Assembly (NCBI RefSeq): GCF_963677035.1
Contig: NZ_OY781472.1
Span: 1-64,000 of the forward strand
Source: an uncultured Hyphomonas sp.
GTDB lineage: Bacteria > Pseudomonadota > Alphaproteobacteria > Caulobacterales > Hyphomonadaceae
Length of the DNA: 64,000 nucleotides
Direction of reading: 5' to 3'
Part shown: positions 63,372 through 64,000 of the stretch, piece after piece
Layout of the letters: each line of letters begins with the position of its first letter
Numbering within the stretch: the stretch's first letter is position 1
The notes under the pieces: model-generated
Told to the model about the DNA's origin: nothing
The model's database searches: none
The model's input: only the letters and a program-made list of their open reading frames with translations
Position numbers and translations under genes: made by a program

Positions 63372-63648
63372 TACGCTGGCATAATGCATAAAAGGCAGAC
63401 TGATTTCGAAACGCGAAGACAATCCAGAAATTTTTTCCTGAATTGCGATTTATTTATTTGTGTCTTTTCTGAGCACTAACTCAAAAATGACCGCCAAACC
63501 CTTCGAGATTGCAGATAAAGCCCCGCACAAATTAAAGGCGGAGACTGGTCGTTCGTACAAATAATTGAGGTCGAGTTTTCGCTCGACATCACGTGTTCAA
63601 TCCTGGATTGATGAGGTTTCTATGGGTGCCGCGGGCCAGGAGCCAAGA
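63372..63648. other. gap after the helicase gene
   Basis: About 280 AT-rich bases without a convincing gene. A ribosome site (AGGAG at 63,638-63,642) for the next gene lies at its right end. Confidence 0.5.
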
Positions 63649-64000
63649 ATGAAAAAATGCAAGGATTGCCCCAAGCCGTGCAATGAACCTTACTTTTCGC
63701 CGGAACTTCTCTACGAAACGGTCTTCCCCAGACCCCAACGGCGGACAAAATCCGCACCATTGTATGAAGCTCTTCACCAGCGTGCTCGCGAATTGGCGGC
63801 CCCCTACAGGGTAGCAGGCCTGCTCATGAAATGTATGGATTTCCGCCGCTCAATTCAGACCATCATGAATGAGTCTCCTCGCTCACAATTGACCGCTGAT
63901 TTTGGGCCCCAGCCCGGTCTCTACGTGGCCGCCGCCAAGACCGCCCTCGGTTTGGTTCGCTCAGAATTGAAGGACCAGCACACGACCCCGGAACTCTTTA
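63649..64000 (+). CDS. hypothetical protein, 3' end beyond the window
   Basis: The frame opens at ATG 63,649 with AGGAG seven bases upstream and stays open to the window end, 117 codons. It reads MKKCKDCPKPCNEPYFSPEL, then YEALHQRARELAAPYRVAGL, MKCMDFRRSIQTIMNESP. Three Cys in the first 12 residues (CKDCPKPC) suggest a small metal-binding knuckle. I do not recognise the family. The remainder is outside the window. Confidence 0.55.
   Translation, partial: MKKCKDCPKPCNEPYFSPELLYETVFPRPQRRTKSAPLYEALHQRARELAAPYRVAGLLMKCMDFRRSIQTIMNESPRSQLTADFGPQPGLYVAAAKTALGLVRSELKDQHTTPELF

Overview
The window reads as two pieces of alphaproteobacterial DNA joined near position 7,500. Positions 1-7,500 are very GC-rich and carry an ordinary chromosomal core: an EAL-domain end, phaA, a patatin lipase, phaB, a DMT exporter, YdcH, a TrmN6-like methyltransferase, DUF2007, a polyprenyl diphosphate synthase and ispE. 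This is the gene content and order I would expect in a Rhodobacteraceae-type genome. Many of these genes are broken by one-base losses, mostly where a doubled base is expected. From about 7,500 onward the base composition is lower and the content (many TonB receptors, STN/FecIR signalling, secretion-type giant adhesin, archaic pili) resembles a Hyphomonadaceae-like marine or aquatic bacterium. The join lies inside an open reading frame that runs from a giant adhesin into the first residues of IspE, so an assembly chimera is the simplest explanation.

Region by region (right piece): 7.5-16.2 kb, a giant two-partner-secretion adhesin (minus strand) with a TPS domain, twelve FG-GAP-like repeats and about twelve perfect 264-bp YDG-type repeats; its true C-terminus is missing. 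16.7-20.9 kb, a complete archaic chaperone-usher (Csu-like) pilus operon. 21.3-29.7 kb, two near-identical 961-bp direct repeats flanking an ECF sigma factor, FecR anti-sigma, STN-type TonB receptor and M14 carboxypeptidase. 29.7-36.4 kb, a zinc-limitation module (zur, COG0523 GTPase, DUF1826, MerC-like, DUF2796, DUF3299) with Zur-box-like sites, the second lying in front of an S46 dipeptidyl peptidase. 36.5-37.0 kb, a decayed IS6-family transposase. 37.2-43.6 kb, a copper operon (DUF2946, two small membrane proteins, MbnP, MbnH, CopC, CopD, TonB receptor). 45.1-48.3 kb, a Fur-box-preceded siderophore receptor with a PepSY membrane protein.

48.4-64 kb is accessory DNA. Two tyrosine integrases are each preceded by the 3' half of a tRNA gene (Thr-TGT on minus, Gly-CCC on plus), which suggests tandem integrative elements. 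The cargo includes a small DnaB-like ATPase, a nonsense-broken 2'-5' RNA ligase-like gene, an unknown SH3-ended protein, a catalytically degenerate long Argonaute translationally coupled to a PD-(D/E)XK nuclease, a Fic protein with an array of 24-bp operator-like repeats upstream, an XRE regulator and a frameshifted UvrD-like helicase. The Argonaute-nuclease pair is the strongest candidate for an interesting defence system.

Functions were assigned by reading motifs and protein sequence by eye. No database search or structure prediction was available.
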